The translations under genes and the position numbers were made by a program. A stretch of 64,000 bases of DNA from an uncultured Sphingomonadaceae bacterium. GTDB taxonomy: Bacteria > Pseudomonadota > Alphaproteobacteria > Sphingomonadales > Sphingomonadaceae. Positions 1 through 7,497 of the stretch are shown here, piece by piece; positions within the stretch are counted from its first letter, which is position 1; every line of letters starts with the position of its first letter. Where the stretch lies: the NCBI GenBank assembly GCA_947504025.1, contig CANNFX010000001.1, positions 1,265,302 to 1,329,301 of the forward strand, given 5' to 3'. The notes beneath the pieces are model-generated. The model saw nothing but the letters and a program-made list of their open reading frames with translations. It did not search any database and was not told the origin of the DNA.

Positions 1-197
1 AATCGGTCAAGAAAGCGGGCTTCGGCCCTGTTCGGTTGGAAGGACTTCCCGCTGCCGATTGGGTTTTGCTCGATGCCGGCGATGTGGTGCTTCACCTGTT
101 CCGTCCCGAAGTTCGCACGTTCTATAATCTGGAACGTATGTGGGCGATCGGTGACGACAGTGAAGATTGGAAAAAAGGCCGCAACGAAGGAGTTTAA
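1..197 (+). CDS. rsfS: Ribosomal silencing factor RsfS, C-terminal part (cut by window edge)
   Basis: This is the end of a reading frame that enters from the left edge; codons begin at base 3 and TAA is at 195-197, giving 64 residues. The visible text includes WVLLDAGDVVLHLF and RPEVRTFYNLERMW, the conserved end of RsfS. RsfS binds ribosomal protein L14 on the 50S subunit and blocks subunit joining when nutrients are short. rlmH follows 5 bases after the stop, and its ribosome binding site AAGGAG (187-192) lies inside the last rsfS codons. This order is usual in many bacteria. The N-terminal half is outside the window. Confidence 0.9.
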   Translation, partial: SVKKAGFGPVRLEGLPAADWVLLDAGDVVLHLFRPEVRTFYNLERMWAIGDDSEDWKKGRNEGV

Positions 198-202
198 CCT
201 TC

Positions 203-622
203 ATGCTCCTCCATGTTGTAGCTCGCGGCAAAATCGCTCGTTCACCCGAGGCGGAACTGGTCGCGCGCTATGAGAAACGCATCAACTGGCCGCTCAAGCT
301 GACTGAATTGCCCGAAAGCGGCGGTAAGGTTGCCGATCCGCAATCGCCGGTGCGGACTGTTCTGCTCGACGAGCGTGGCAGGGACCTGGGTTCGCAAGAG
401 TTTGCGAAAATCCTCGGCAATTGGCGCGACGGCGGAGTGCGGGAAGCGCGCTTCGTGCTAGGAGCGGCAGATGGCCACACAAAAGAAGAGCGCGCATCTG
501 CGGACTTATTGCTTGCTTATGGCAAAGCGACATGGCCGCATCTGCTCGCGAGGGCGATGTTGATGGAGCAGCTCTACCGCGCGACTGCAATCCTTGCGGG
601 CCACCCCTACCATCGGGCATGA
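203..622 (+). CDS. rlmH: 23S rRNA (pseudouridine1915-N3)-methyltransferase RlmH
   Basis: RlmH is a small SPOUT-fold enzyme that uses S-adenosylmethionine to methylate pseudouridine 1915 in helix 69 of 23S rRNA on assembled 70S ribosomes. The 139-residue product shows LLDERGRDLGS, the glycine-rich FVLGAADGH of the trefoil knot, and the C-terminal MEQLYRATAILAGHPYHR region that forms the active site. ATG 203 was chosen over an upstream in-frame ATG at 167 because it starts at the family's usual MLLHVVARGK and has AAGGAG ten bases before it. It lies directly after rsfS and 7 bases before the EnvC-like gene. Confidence 0.95.
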   Translation: MLLHVVARGKIARSPEAELVARYEKRINWPLKLTELPESGGKVADPQSPVRTVLLDERGRDLGSQEFAKILGNWRDGGVREARFVLGAADGHTKEERASADLLLAYGKATWPHLLARAMLMEQLYRATAILAGHPYHRA

Positions 623-629
623 AGCGCGG

Positions 630-1868
630 GTGATAAAAACGCATCGCCCATTTCTGCTTGTAGCTTTGCCTTTTCTGGCTGTTTTGGCGGTCGGTGTTTG
701 GCAGGCCGAAGGCTCGGCGCAGCGTGGTTCGGTCTATAGTGATGCAGCTGAAACCCGCGCCGAATTGCAGCGCGCCCTTTCGGAAGCCAAGGCCGCACAG
801 GCCCGCGCTGACAAGCTCGATGAAACCGCAGAACGTGCTACAGAAGCAGCCGAGAAAACCGCTCGTCAAGCAGCAGCGCTCGCTGCCCGTGTTCAGCAAG
901 CTGAGGCAGGGATCGCAGCCGCTCAGGCGCGTATTTCATTGATTGATACCCAGCGGCAGGCGCTTACCACCCGACTTTCTCGGCGCCAGCAACCATTAGT
1001 TCGATTGACCGGCGCTTTGCAGAAGCTCTCGCGCCGCCCGCTTGCACTGTCCGCTTTGCGGCCCGGATCGGTGCGCGACATGGTCTATCTGCGCGCGATG
1101 CTTGCGACGACAGTTCCGCAAGTCGCCGAACGGACCAGTGCCTTACGGACCGAGATTGACCGCGGCCGCCAGCTGGAGCGCGAGACGATGCAGGCTGTGA
1201 CCGTGTTGCGCGAGAGCGAAAAGACATTGGGTTCGCAGCGCACAAAACTTGCAGCGCTTGAAACGCAACAACGTCTAAAATCCCGGCAGGCGAGCGGTAG
1301 TGCTGACCGTGAAGCCGAGCGCGCATTGGCATTGGCCGAACAGGCGCGTGATCTGGACGGGCTTGTAGACCAGTTGGATCAGGCGGGTAAGTTGCGCGAA
1401 GAGCTTGCTCAGTTGGCGGGTCCTGTGATGCGTCCAGCCCGGCCCGAAACTGCTGTAGCGATTACGCCCGAACCAACACCATCCCAAACGGCCAGAGCCG
1501 GGGCCCCGTCACCTTATCAATTGCCAGTTGCTGGCCGAACGTTGGTTGGATTTGGTTCTCCAACAGAGGACGGTGTTTCAGCAAAGGGCGTGACACTTGC
1601 TCCGGCAGGCGGTGCGCAGGTCGTCGCACCTGCTGCTGGCCGCGTAGCCTTTGCCGGAACCTATCGCGGGTACGGCCGGATTGTGATTATCGAACATAGC
1701 GGCGGCTGGACCAGTCTTGTGACCGGCCTTGCCCGGACGGATGTCTTGGTGGGCGAGGATTTGGTCGCGGGTGCGCCGCTGGGAGTAGCTGAACCGGGCC
1801 GTCCCGAAGTAATTCTGGAGCTGCGGCGCGACGGGACACCGGTAAACCCCTTGGAATTCACCCGTTAA
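630..1868 (+). CDS. EnvC-like murein hydrolase activator (degenerate M23/LytM domain)
   Basis: The 412-residue product has an N-terminal signal or anchor (PFLLVALPFLAVLAVGVW), a long coiled coil rich in Ala, Gln and Glu over about residues 30-240, and a C-terminal LytM/M23 domain from about 290. The zinc ligands of active M23 peptidases are missing: the HxGxD position reads AKGVTL and the HLHFE position reads VILELR. EnvC and NlpD lost these residues too and act by activating periplasmic amidases during cell separation, so an activator role is inferred. GTG 630, 7 bases after rlmH, is preferred; ATG 594 inside rlmH is the alternative. It converges with the epimerase gene at 1883. Confidence 0.85.
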   Translation: MIKTHRPFLLVALPFLAVLAVGVWQAEGSAQRGSVYSDAAETRAELQRALSEAKAAQARADKLDETAERATEAAEKTARQAAALAARVQQAEAGIAAAQARISLIDTQRQALTTRLSRRQQPLVRLTGALQKLSRRPLALSALRPGSVRDMVYLRAMLATTVPQVAERTSALRTEIDRGRQLERETMQAVTVLRESEKTLGSQRTKLAALETQQRLKSRQASGSADREAERALALAEQARDLDGLVDQLDQAGKLREELAQLAGPVMRPARPETAVAITPEPTPSQTARAGAPSPYQLPVAGRTLVGFGSPTEDGVSAKGVTLAPAGGAQVVAPAAGRVAFAGTYRGYGRIVIIEHSGGWTSLVTGLARTDVLVGEDLVAGAPLGVAEPGRPEVILELRRDGTPVNPLEFTR

Positions 1869-1882
1869 GCGGGCGTCAGCAA

Positions 1883-2881
1883 TTAGAGGCCGTTATACTC
1901 GCGATACCAGGCGACAAATGCAGGTACACCGACTTTGATCGGCGTTGTTGGCTGATAGCCCAGATCGGAGTGAATTGCGTCGATATCAGCGTAGGTTTTC
2001 TCGACATCTCCAGCTTGCATCGGCAGCATTTCCATTTGCGCTTTCTTGCCGCATTCCGCCTCTAGGATTTCGATAACCTTCATCAAATGTTCGGAGCGAT
2101 GGTTGCCGATATTGTACAGCGCGTGAGGCTGTATGCTGCCTCCGGCCTTAGGTTCCCCATTGTCCGACGGCGGGCTGTCCAAGCAGGCGACCACGCCTGA
2201 CACGATGTCGTCCACATAGGTGAAATCACGGTACATATTGCCGCCGTTGAAGACAGGGATGGCCTCTCCGGCCAGGATCTTCTTGGTGAAAATCCACATC
2301 ATCATATCAGGGCGGCCCCACGGTCCGTAGACTGTAAAGAAACGCAGTCCCGTCAACGGCAAGCGGTAAAGGTTGGCATAGGTTTCGCTCATCAACTCGT
2401 CAGCCTTCTTCGTGGCCGCATAGAGCGACAACGGATGATCGACCCTGTCGTCGACGGAGAAGGGCAGTTTGGTGTTTCCACCGTAGACCGAGGAAGAGCT
2501 GGCGTAGACCATATGCTCGACCTCGCGGTGGCGGGCTACTTCTAGCATGTTGAGGTGGCCGACGAGGTTAGCCTGAACATATGCATGCGGATTCTCGATC
2601 GAGTAGCGCACCCCGGCCTGCGCGCCGAGATGGACAATCCGGTCGAATTTCTCATCGGCCAGCACTGCGTTGAGCGCCGCCATATCCGAGAAATCGACCT
2701 TATGAAAAACGAACTTATCGCCGCATTCTTTCCGGAGCCGGTTCAGGCGATCCTGTTTTAATGAAACTGGATAATAATCGTTGAGATTGTCAATTCCGAC
2801 GACATCCGTGCCGCGCGCTGCAAGCCGGTGCGCAAGAGTTGAACCGATGAATCCGGCGGCGCCGGTAATGAGTACGCGCAT
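1883..2881 (-). CDS. NAD-dependent sugar epimerase, UDP-glucuronate 4-epimerase type
   Basis: This is an extended short-chain dehydrogenase/reductase of 332 residues. It has the NAD-binding TGAAGFIG at residues 6-13, a conserved HLGAQAGVRYS segment, and the catalytic YAATKK (Tyr-x3-Lys) near residue 155. The early segment NLNDYYPVSLKQDRL is typical of UDP-glucuronate/UDP-GlcNAc 4-epimerases such as LspL, which interconvert UDP-GlcA and UDP-GalA. AAGGA lies eight bases before the ATG. It follows the UDP-sugar dehydrogenase at 2891-4162 with a 9-base gap, so the two probably act in sequence. The exact sugar (hexuronic acid with or without 2-acetamido group) cannot be read from sequence. Confidence 0.88.
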   Translation of the reverse strand: MRVLITGAAGFIGSTLAHRLAARGTDVVGIDNLNDYYPVSLKQDRLNRLRKECGDKFVFHKVDFSDMAALNAVLADEKFDRIVHLGAQAGVRYSIENPHAYVQANLVGHLNMLEVARHREVEHMVYASSSSVYGGNTKLPFSVDDRVDHPLSLYAATKKADELMSETYANLYRLPLTGLRFFTVYGPWGRPDMMMWIFTKKILAGEAIPVFNGGNMYRDFTYVDDIVSGVVACLDSPPSDNGEPKAGGSIQPHALYNIGNHRSEHLMKVIEILEAECGKKAQMEMLPMQAGDVEKTYADIDAIHSDLGYQPTTPIKVGVPAFVAWYREYNGL

Positions 2882-2890
2882 AACAGTTCC

Positions 2891-4162
2891 TTATAGCGTC
2901 CAGTCAGCCGCGCCGCCCAGCGCACCTTTTAGATCGGCAAGAATCCCGCCGGGTTTGGTTAGGGCACGCAATTCCGCTGCGCCTAAATCGAGATAGGCTT
3001 GATGCGGCACTGCGAGTACCACCAGATCATAGCTGCGCTCGAGTGCTTCGCTTTCGAGCTCTAGCCCATATTCTCGCAGCGCTTCTTCGGGATCGGCATA
3101 TGTGTCGTGAGGAGTAACCTCGTATCCTCGGTCTTTCAGCCCAGCTATCAGATCGGCCACCTTGCTATTGCGCAGGTCGGGCACGTTTTCTTTGAATGTC
3201 AGGCCGAGAACCAATGCGGTTTCGCCCTTTTCGCCGGATGCTTTATGTAGCCGTTCAGCAACCCAATCGGCCATCGCATCATTAACATCACGGCCTGCCA
3301 GAATGACCTTTGGGTCATGGCCAAGCGCTTCTGCGCGGTGGGAGAGATAATAGGGATCAACTCCGATGCAGTGCCCGCCAACCAGGCCCGGAGCGAAGGG
3401 TAGAAAATTCCACTTCGTTCTAGCGGCTTCGAGGACATCCCAAGTAGACAAGTCCATCCGACCAAATATCTGCGCGATCTCGTTCATAAATGCGATATTG
3501 ATATCGCGCTGGGCATTTTCGATGACCTTGGCAGCTTCGGCGGCACGGATTGAAGCCGCGCGAAAAACGCCGCCGCTGGTGATCGCATTGTAGAGATTGG
3601 CGACATCCTCGAGGACGGCGGGCGTTTGCCCGGAAACGACCTTAGTGATCTTGTCGATTGTGTGTTCGCGGTCACCGGGATTTATGCGTTCGGGGCTATA
3701 GGCCAAAAAGAAATCTTTGCCGCAGGATAGGCCGGACACGTCCTCTAGGATTGGACCGCAAATTTCTTCCGTAACGCCGGGATAGACAGTGCTTTCATAG
3801 ATCACGACCGGCCGGCGGCCATCGGCAATTGCACCGGCCAGCATTTTGCCAACTGTGCGTGAAGCAGCTTCCACGATCGACAGATCTGGGCGTTTGGCAC
3901 CATCAATTGGTGTCGGCACGGTCACGATATAGAAGTCGGATGGTGGACAATCCGATTCGTCGTCCGTCAGCAGCAAGGTGCTTTCCACCAACCTGTCTTT
4001 GGTAATTTCATCCGTACGGTCGTGCCCGCCGCGCAATTCCGCGATCCGGCTACGATCAACGTCGAAACCCGTTGTCTGGAACTTTTGTGCCATAACTACT
4101 GCGAGCGGTAGCCCAACATAGCCCAGCCCGATGATTGTGACGCGCATATTCGCGGAATTCAT
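2891..4162 (-). CDS. UDP-sugar 6-dehydrogenase, TviB/WbpO type
   Basis: The product (423 residues) is a UDP-glucose/GDP-mannose dehydrogenase-family enzyme. Such enzymes oxidise C6 of a UDP-sugar to the uronic acid with two NAD molecules. Visible are the N-terminal Rossmann motif GLGYVGLPLA, the central helix with RAAEAAKVIENAQRDINI, and the catalytic cysteine in GGHCIGVDPYYL near residue 265. The segment KWNFLPFAPGLVGGHC is closest to TviB/WbpO enzymes acting on UDP-GlcNAc or UDP-GalNAc, but UDP-glucose cannot be excluded. GAAGGA is ten bases before the ATG. It forms a two-gene unit with the epimerase. A second enzyme of this superfamily, WecC, lies at 8709. Confidence 0.9.
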   Translation of the reverse strand: MNSANMRVTIIGLGYVGLPLAVVMAQKFQTTGFDVDRSRIAELRGGHDRTDEITKDRLVESTLLLTDDESDCPPSDFYIVTVPTPIDGAKRPDLSIVEAASRTVGKMLAGAIADGRRPVVIYESTVYPGVTEEICGPILEDVSGLSCGKDFFLAYSPERINPGDREHTIDKITKVVSGQTPAVLEDVANLYNAITSGGVFRAASIRAAEAAKVIENAQRDINIAFMNEIAQIFGRMDLSTWDVLEAARTKWNFLPFAPGLVGGHCIGVDPYYLSHRAEALGHDPKVILAGRDVNDAMADWVAERLHKASGEKGETALVLGLTFKENVPDLRNSKVADLIAGLKDRGYEVTPHDTYADPEEALREYGLELESEALERSYDLVVLAVPHQAYLDLGAAELRALTKPGGILADLKGALGGAADWTL

Positions 4163-4394
4163 TGTGGTTCAATCCTTCGGTGGGTGTGACATATCGCCCG
4201 CCCGCTACAAACTCTGACTGATCGCTGGTGTTGCAGATGAGTCCTTTAGGCTGCCTAATAACGACTATTCTTCGCTACGCCACTATTGAACCCATTATTG
4301 AATCGGGCGGAAGGCGGTGTCATCGGCCGACAGGAATTTCGATTAATTGGCCCGCTTCGGTGCGGTTTTATGACTCAGCTAGCGTTAAGCAGTT

Positions 4395-4410
4395 CCAGCA
4401 TATATGCTGG
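4395..4410. repeat. 16-base perfect palindrome upstream of the S41 peptidase gene
   Basis: CCAGCATATATGCTGG is a perfect inverted repeat with no spacer, ending 26 bases before the S41 peptidase ATG. It lies in the 274-base gap between the divergent dehydrogenase and peptidase genes, a position fitting an operator for a dimeric regulator. It could also fold as an RNA hairpin in the leader. Nothing else recognisable was seen in this gap. A regulatory role is inference. Confidence 0.4.
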
Positions 4411-4436
4411 TGACGATAGAAAAGGTCAGTACGCTC

Positions 4437-5774
4437 ATGAAATTTGCCGCTCTCGCACGTTCTGCCGCTCTGGTTACAGCCGTCGCATTGATCCCAGCCA
4501 CCACGGCTGGTTTCGCGCAGGTCGACGGCAGAGCAGGGCCCGAATTTGCCAAATTATTTGCTACATATCAGCGAGTTAAGGCAAGTTATGTTGAGCCGGT
4601 CGATGACGAGAAACTAATCCGCGGCGCGATTGATGGGATGCTGGCATCGCTCGATCCGCATTCCACATTTCTAGACGGCTCCGATCTCCAAAGAATGGAG
4701 ACGTTGATTGATGGCAATTATTCGGGGCTTGGGCTTTCGGTCATCATGGATGATGGCGCGGTGAAAATCATCTCGCCTTTTCGCGGTAGCCCTGCAGATA
4801 AGGCGGGTATCAAGGCTGGCGATTACATTACGCATCTCGATGGACGCCTGATTTATGGCGGCGATTTGGATGATGCAGTGAAGGAAATGCGCGGACAAGC
4901 TGGCACTAGCATTCGCCTGACCGTTTTCCGCCCGGGCCGTGATGAACCATTTGATGTGTCTGTTACGCGCGGTGTGATCGAGCTTGAGCCAGTTACGCAT
5001 GAGCTGGCGAGCGGCAATATCGGCGTCATTTCCGTGAATGAATTTTCGCGCGACGTTGGCCGTGATGTTTATGAGGCCTGGACTGATCTGCAGCGCGAGG
5101 CTGCTGGCCGTATGAACGGGTTGGTGCTCGATTTACGCCGCAACCCTGGCGGCTCGCTCGACGAAGCTGTGGCGTTGTCTGATCTCTTTTTGGATGAGGG
5201 GCGGATCGTTTCCCAGCGCGGACGCGTGAAGAGTGAAAACATCTATTACGAAGCTGAGACGATGTTCCGCGGTGATATTGCAGAAGGCACTCCGATCATT
5301 GTGTTGATCGATGCAGGTTCTGCATCAGCATCAGAAATTGTTGCCGGCGCCCTGCAGGATCAGCGCCGCGCGCTGGTGATGGGCGAGCGCAGCTTCGGCA
5401 AGGGCAGCGTACAAACATTGCTACCGATCTCGCGTAATAGCGCACTGAAGCTGACCACGGCGCGCTACTTCACGCCGTCGGGCCGTTCGGTGCAGGAAGG
5501 CGGTATCAGTCCTGATATTAAGGTTCCGCAGCTGTCTGATCCCGATGCAGCCAAGCGCGCCAAATATGCGATGCGTGAGAGTGATCTTCGCGGCCATCTC
5601 GTCAACGAACTGGGTATCGAAGATAAGGAGTTGGAGAAGGACAAGGCAACAGATCCGCGCTTCACTCAGACGTCAGAAGAACTGAAGGAGCAGGGCATCG
5701 AAGATTTCCAGCTGCATTACGCGCTGAAAACTCTGCGCCGCACTGGCAGTGCCGCTGTCGCTTCTGCCAAGTAA
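4437..5774 (+). CDS. C-terminal processing peptidase, S41 family (CtpA-like)
   Basis: The 445-residue periplasmic serine protease has a signal peptide (residues 1-28, ending in TTAGFAQ), a PDZ domain at about 80-165 and an S41 catalytic domain. The Ser-Lys-Gln centre is intact: Ser297 in GSASASE, Lys322 in SFGKGSVQ and Gln326. These spacings equal those of Bacillus CtpB (309/334/338). Such proteases cleave substrates at their C termini and often process envelope or cell-wall-hydrolase proteins. Start ATG 4437 is preferred over ATG 4404 because it begins the signal peptide directly and has AAAGG ten bases upstream. A 16-base palindrome precedes it. dsbB starts 6 bases after its stop. Confidence 0.93.
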   Translation: MKFAALARSAALVTAVALIPATTAGFAQVDGRAGPEFAKLFATYQRVKASYVEPVDDEKLIRGAIDGMLASLDPHSTFLDGSDLQRMETLIDGNYSGLGLSVIMDDGAVKIISPFRGSPADKAGIKAGDYITHLDGRLIYGGDLDDAVKEMRGQAGTSIRLTVFRPGRDEPFDVSVTRGVIELEPVTHELASGNIGVISVNEFSRDVGRDVYEAWTDLQREAAGRMNGLVLDLRRNPGGSLDEAVALSDLFLDEGRIVSQRGRVKSENIYYEAETMFRGDIAEGTPIIVLIDAGSASASEIVAGALQDQRRALVMGERSFGKGSVQTLLPISRNSALKLTTARYFTPSGRSVQEGGISPDIKVPQLSDPDAAKRAKYAMRESDLRGHLVNELGIEDKELEKDKATDPRFTQTSEELKEQGIEDFQLHYALKTLRRTGSAAVASAK

Positions 5775-5780
5775 GCGGAT

Positions 5781-6248
5781 ATGTCCGGCAGTTCTTCGTT
5801 GAAGTTGGCGCAACGTATCGCGCTCGGCGTTCCCGTGCTGTTGCTAGCCGGCGCATATCTCTCTCAGTATGGTTTCGGACTTTATCCATGTGAAATGTGC
5901 TGGTGGCAGCGGTGGCCCCATTTTGCTGCCGCCGTGCTGGCTTTTGTCGGGACAGTGGCTGTTTCAAAGCGAATGTGGATCACCTTGGCTGCGATTGCTA
6001 TTCTGATTTCCGGTTTAATCGGCGGCTTTCATGCCGGCGTCGAATATGGTTGGTGGGAAGGCATTACCGGATGCACCAACGCCGTGCCTGAAGGCGCAAA
6101 TGCACTTGATGCTATTATCAGCGCACCATTGGTTCGCTGTGACCGGGCGCCATGGGACCTTTTGGGCGTTTCGCTGGCAGGCTGGAACTTCATCGTCTCA
6201 ACCGGCAGTGCTATTGCTATATTTGTCCTCCTTGGGAAAAGTAAATGA
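5781..6248 (+). CDS. dsbB: Disulfide bond formation protein DsbB
   Basis: DsbB is an inner-membrane protein that reoxidises the periplasmic thiol oxidase DsbA and passes electrons to ubiquinone. The 155-residue product has four hydrophobic spans and the two required periplasmic cysteine pairs: Cys37-x2-Cys40 in YPCEMCWWQRW and Cys98/Cys120 in TGCTN and LVRCDRAPW. The stop overlaps the coq7 start by 4 bases (ATGA at 6245-6248), so the two are translationally coupled. The link to ubiquinone synthesis is apt because DsbB uses quinone. No dsbA is seen in the window. Confidence 0.93.
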   Translation: MSGSSSLKLAQRIALGVPVLLLAGAYLSQYGFGLYPCEMCWWQRWPHFAAAVLAFVGTVAVSKRMWITLAAIAILISGLIGGFHAGVEYGWWEGITGCTNAVPEGANALDAIISAPLVRCDRAPWDLLGVSLAGWNFIVSTGSAIAIFVLLGKSK

Positions 6249-6778
6249 CTGATCAGAACCGGAAAGCAGCCATTGGTAGAATGATTCGCGTGGATCAGGC
6301 CGGTGAGTTCGGCGCAACGCGGATTTACGCCGGTCAGCTTGCGGTTATGGGTACGCGCGGGCCTAACTCGCAGGAAATCGAAGGGATGGCCGCCCAGGAG
6401 GCGGTTCATCAGGAAAAGTTCGATGCGCTCATGGCGCGGCGCGGCGTTCGCCCGACTGCTTTACAGCCATTTTGGTCGGTCGCTGGCTATGCGCTGGGGG
6501 CGGCGACGGCGCTGATCGGTCCAAAGGCAGCTATGGCTTGTACCGCTGCGGTCGAAACCGAAATCGATCTGCATTACTCGGATCAACTCGAAGAGCTTGA
6601 AGCCACCAATGAAGATCCTGAACTCGCGGGTATGATCGCAGAATTCCGTGAGGACGAGCGTGAACACCATGCCGCAGCAATTGCTGCCGGGGCGGAACAA
6701 GCGCCAGCATATCCGTTGCTGTCGGGCCTGATTCGTGCCGGTTGCCGAGTGGCGATCAAGGTTTCTGAGCGAATTTGA
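6245..6778 (+). CDS. coq7: Demethoxyubiquinone hydroxylase, Coq7 family
   Basis: Coq7 is a carboxylate-bridged di-iron monooxygenase that performs the last ring hydroxylation of ubiquinone synthesis, peripherally bound to the inner membrane. The 177-residue product shows the ferritin-like Glu/His ligand motifs: RVDQAGEFGATRIY near residue 20, EAVHQEKF, ETEIDLHY and REDEREHH. The start overlaps dsbB by 4 bases. After the stop an imperfect hairpin (AGCGC-GAAAA-GCGCT) near 6800 might be a weak terminator, but there is no T run. Confidence 0.95.
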   Translation: MTDQNRKAAIGRMIRVDQAGEFGATRIYAGQLAVMGTRGPNSQEIEGMAAQEAVHQEKFDALMARRGVRPTALQPFWSVAGYALGAATALIGPKAAMACTAAVETEIDLHYSDQLEELEATNEDPELAGMIAEFREDEREHHAAAIAAGAEQAPAYPLLSGLIRAGCRVAIKVSERI

Positions 6779-6843
6779 TCGCTTCAGTCTATATTCAGCG
6801 CGAAAAGCGCTAACAAAATACCAGTTTGACCATGAGGCCCGAT

Positions 6844-7452
6844 ATGTACCGCTCGATTTCCGCCGCTATTCTTGCCGCTTCCACCATTGCCTGCTCTGTT
6901 GTTGGCTCTTCGGCTGCATATGCTCAGGATGAGGATTATTCGGTCAATCAGTTAGTCGTCTATGGCGATCAGGAATGCCCCCAATCGACCGATACGATGG
7001 TTACCATCTGTGTGCGGATGGAAGACCAGTACCGCATTCCTTCGAACCTGCGTCAAAGCAGTGATCCGGCGAACAAGCCCTGGGCCGAACGTGTGCAGGC
7101 ATTTGAAATGCTTACCGCCACCGGCATCATGTCATGCTCACCCGTTGGTTCGGGCGGCGAAACAGGCTGTACGCAGGCAATGATCCAGCAGGCATATGGC
7201 GAGAAAGCGACAGCTGACAGTGTGCGCTTTGGACAGCTGATCGAAGAGGCTCGTGCCGAACGACTTGAAACCATCGATCAGGAAGCTGAAGAAACGCAGC
7301 GCCGTGTCGAATCGCTCGAGCGCCAATATATGGAGCGGCTGGAGCGTGAGCGCGCAGGGACTCTACCCGGTGAAGAATCTGAAACACCGCCTGCCATTGT
7401 GCCTGTTGCGGATCCAGCCCCGATTGCGGACGAAGACACCCCAGAAAGCTAG
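6844..7452 (+). CDS. Secreted protein of unknown function, four cysteines, C-terminal coiled coil
   Basis: No family was recognised. The 202-residue product has a clear signal peptide (MYRSISAAILAASTIA, cleavage after SSAAYAQ near residue 28). The mature domain has four cysteines, in DQECPQ, TICVRM, MSCSPV and TGCTQ, which suggests two disulfides. A charged coiled coil follows at about 125-170, then a Pro/Ala/Glu-rich tail. ATG 6844 was preferred because GAGG lies six bases before it; TTG 6826 and ATG 6832 are alternatives. The upstream neighbour is the disulfide enzyme DsbB two genes away, but no functional link is shown. Confidence 0.75.
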   Translation: MYRSISAAILAASTIACSVVGSSAAYAQDEDYSVNQLVVYGDQECPQSTDTMVTICVRMEDQYRIPSNLRQSSDPANKPWAERVQAFEMLTATGIMSCSPVGSGGETGCTQAMIQQAYGEKATADSVRFGQLIEEARAERLETIDQEAEETQRRVESLERQYMERLERERAGTLPGEESETPPAIVPVADPAPIADEDTPES

Positions 7453-7463
7453 TCAGAGCAAAC

Positions 7464-7494
7464 GCGGCCTTAACCACCCTATGCTAAGGGCCGC
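7464..7494 (+). promoter_or_regulatory. Hairpin covering the wecB ribosome binding site
   Basis: Bases 7464-7472 (GCGGCCTTA) pair with 7485-7494 (TAAGGGCCGC) as nine base pairs with one bulged G and a 12-base loop. The 3' arm contains the only good Shine-Dalgarno sequence, AAGGG at 7486-7490, just before ATG 7498. Folding would hide the ribosome binding site. Whether this controls translation is inference. There is no T run, so a terminator is unlikely. Confidence 0.45.
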
Positions 7495-7497
7495 CTT

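Noticed and set aside
294..899. A 201-codon open frame on the minus strand opposite rlmH and the EnvC-like gene
   Set aside because: It is antisense to two well-supported genes, has no recognisable motif and shows the Arg/Ser/Cys-rich composition of a shadow frame.
6690..6715. GGAAC-N15-CGTT inside coq7, similar to an EcfG promoter
   Set aside because: The spacer is 15, outside the 16-17 range, and the site lies within a coding region.
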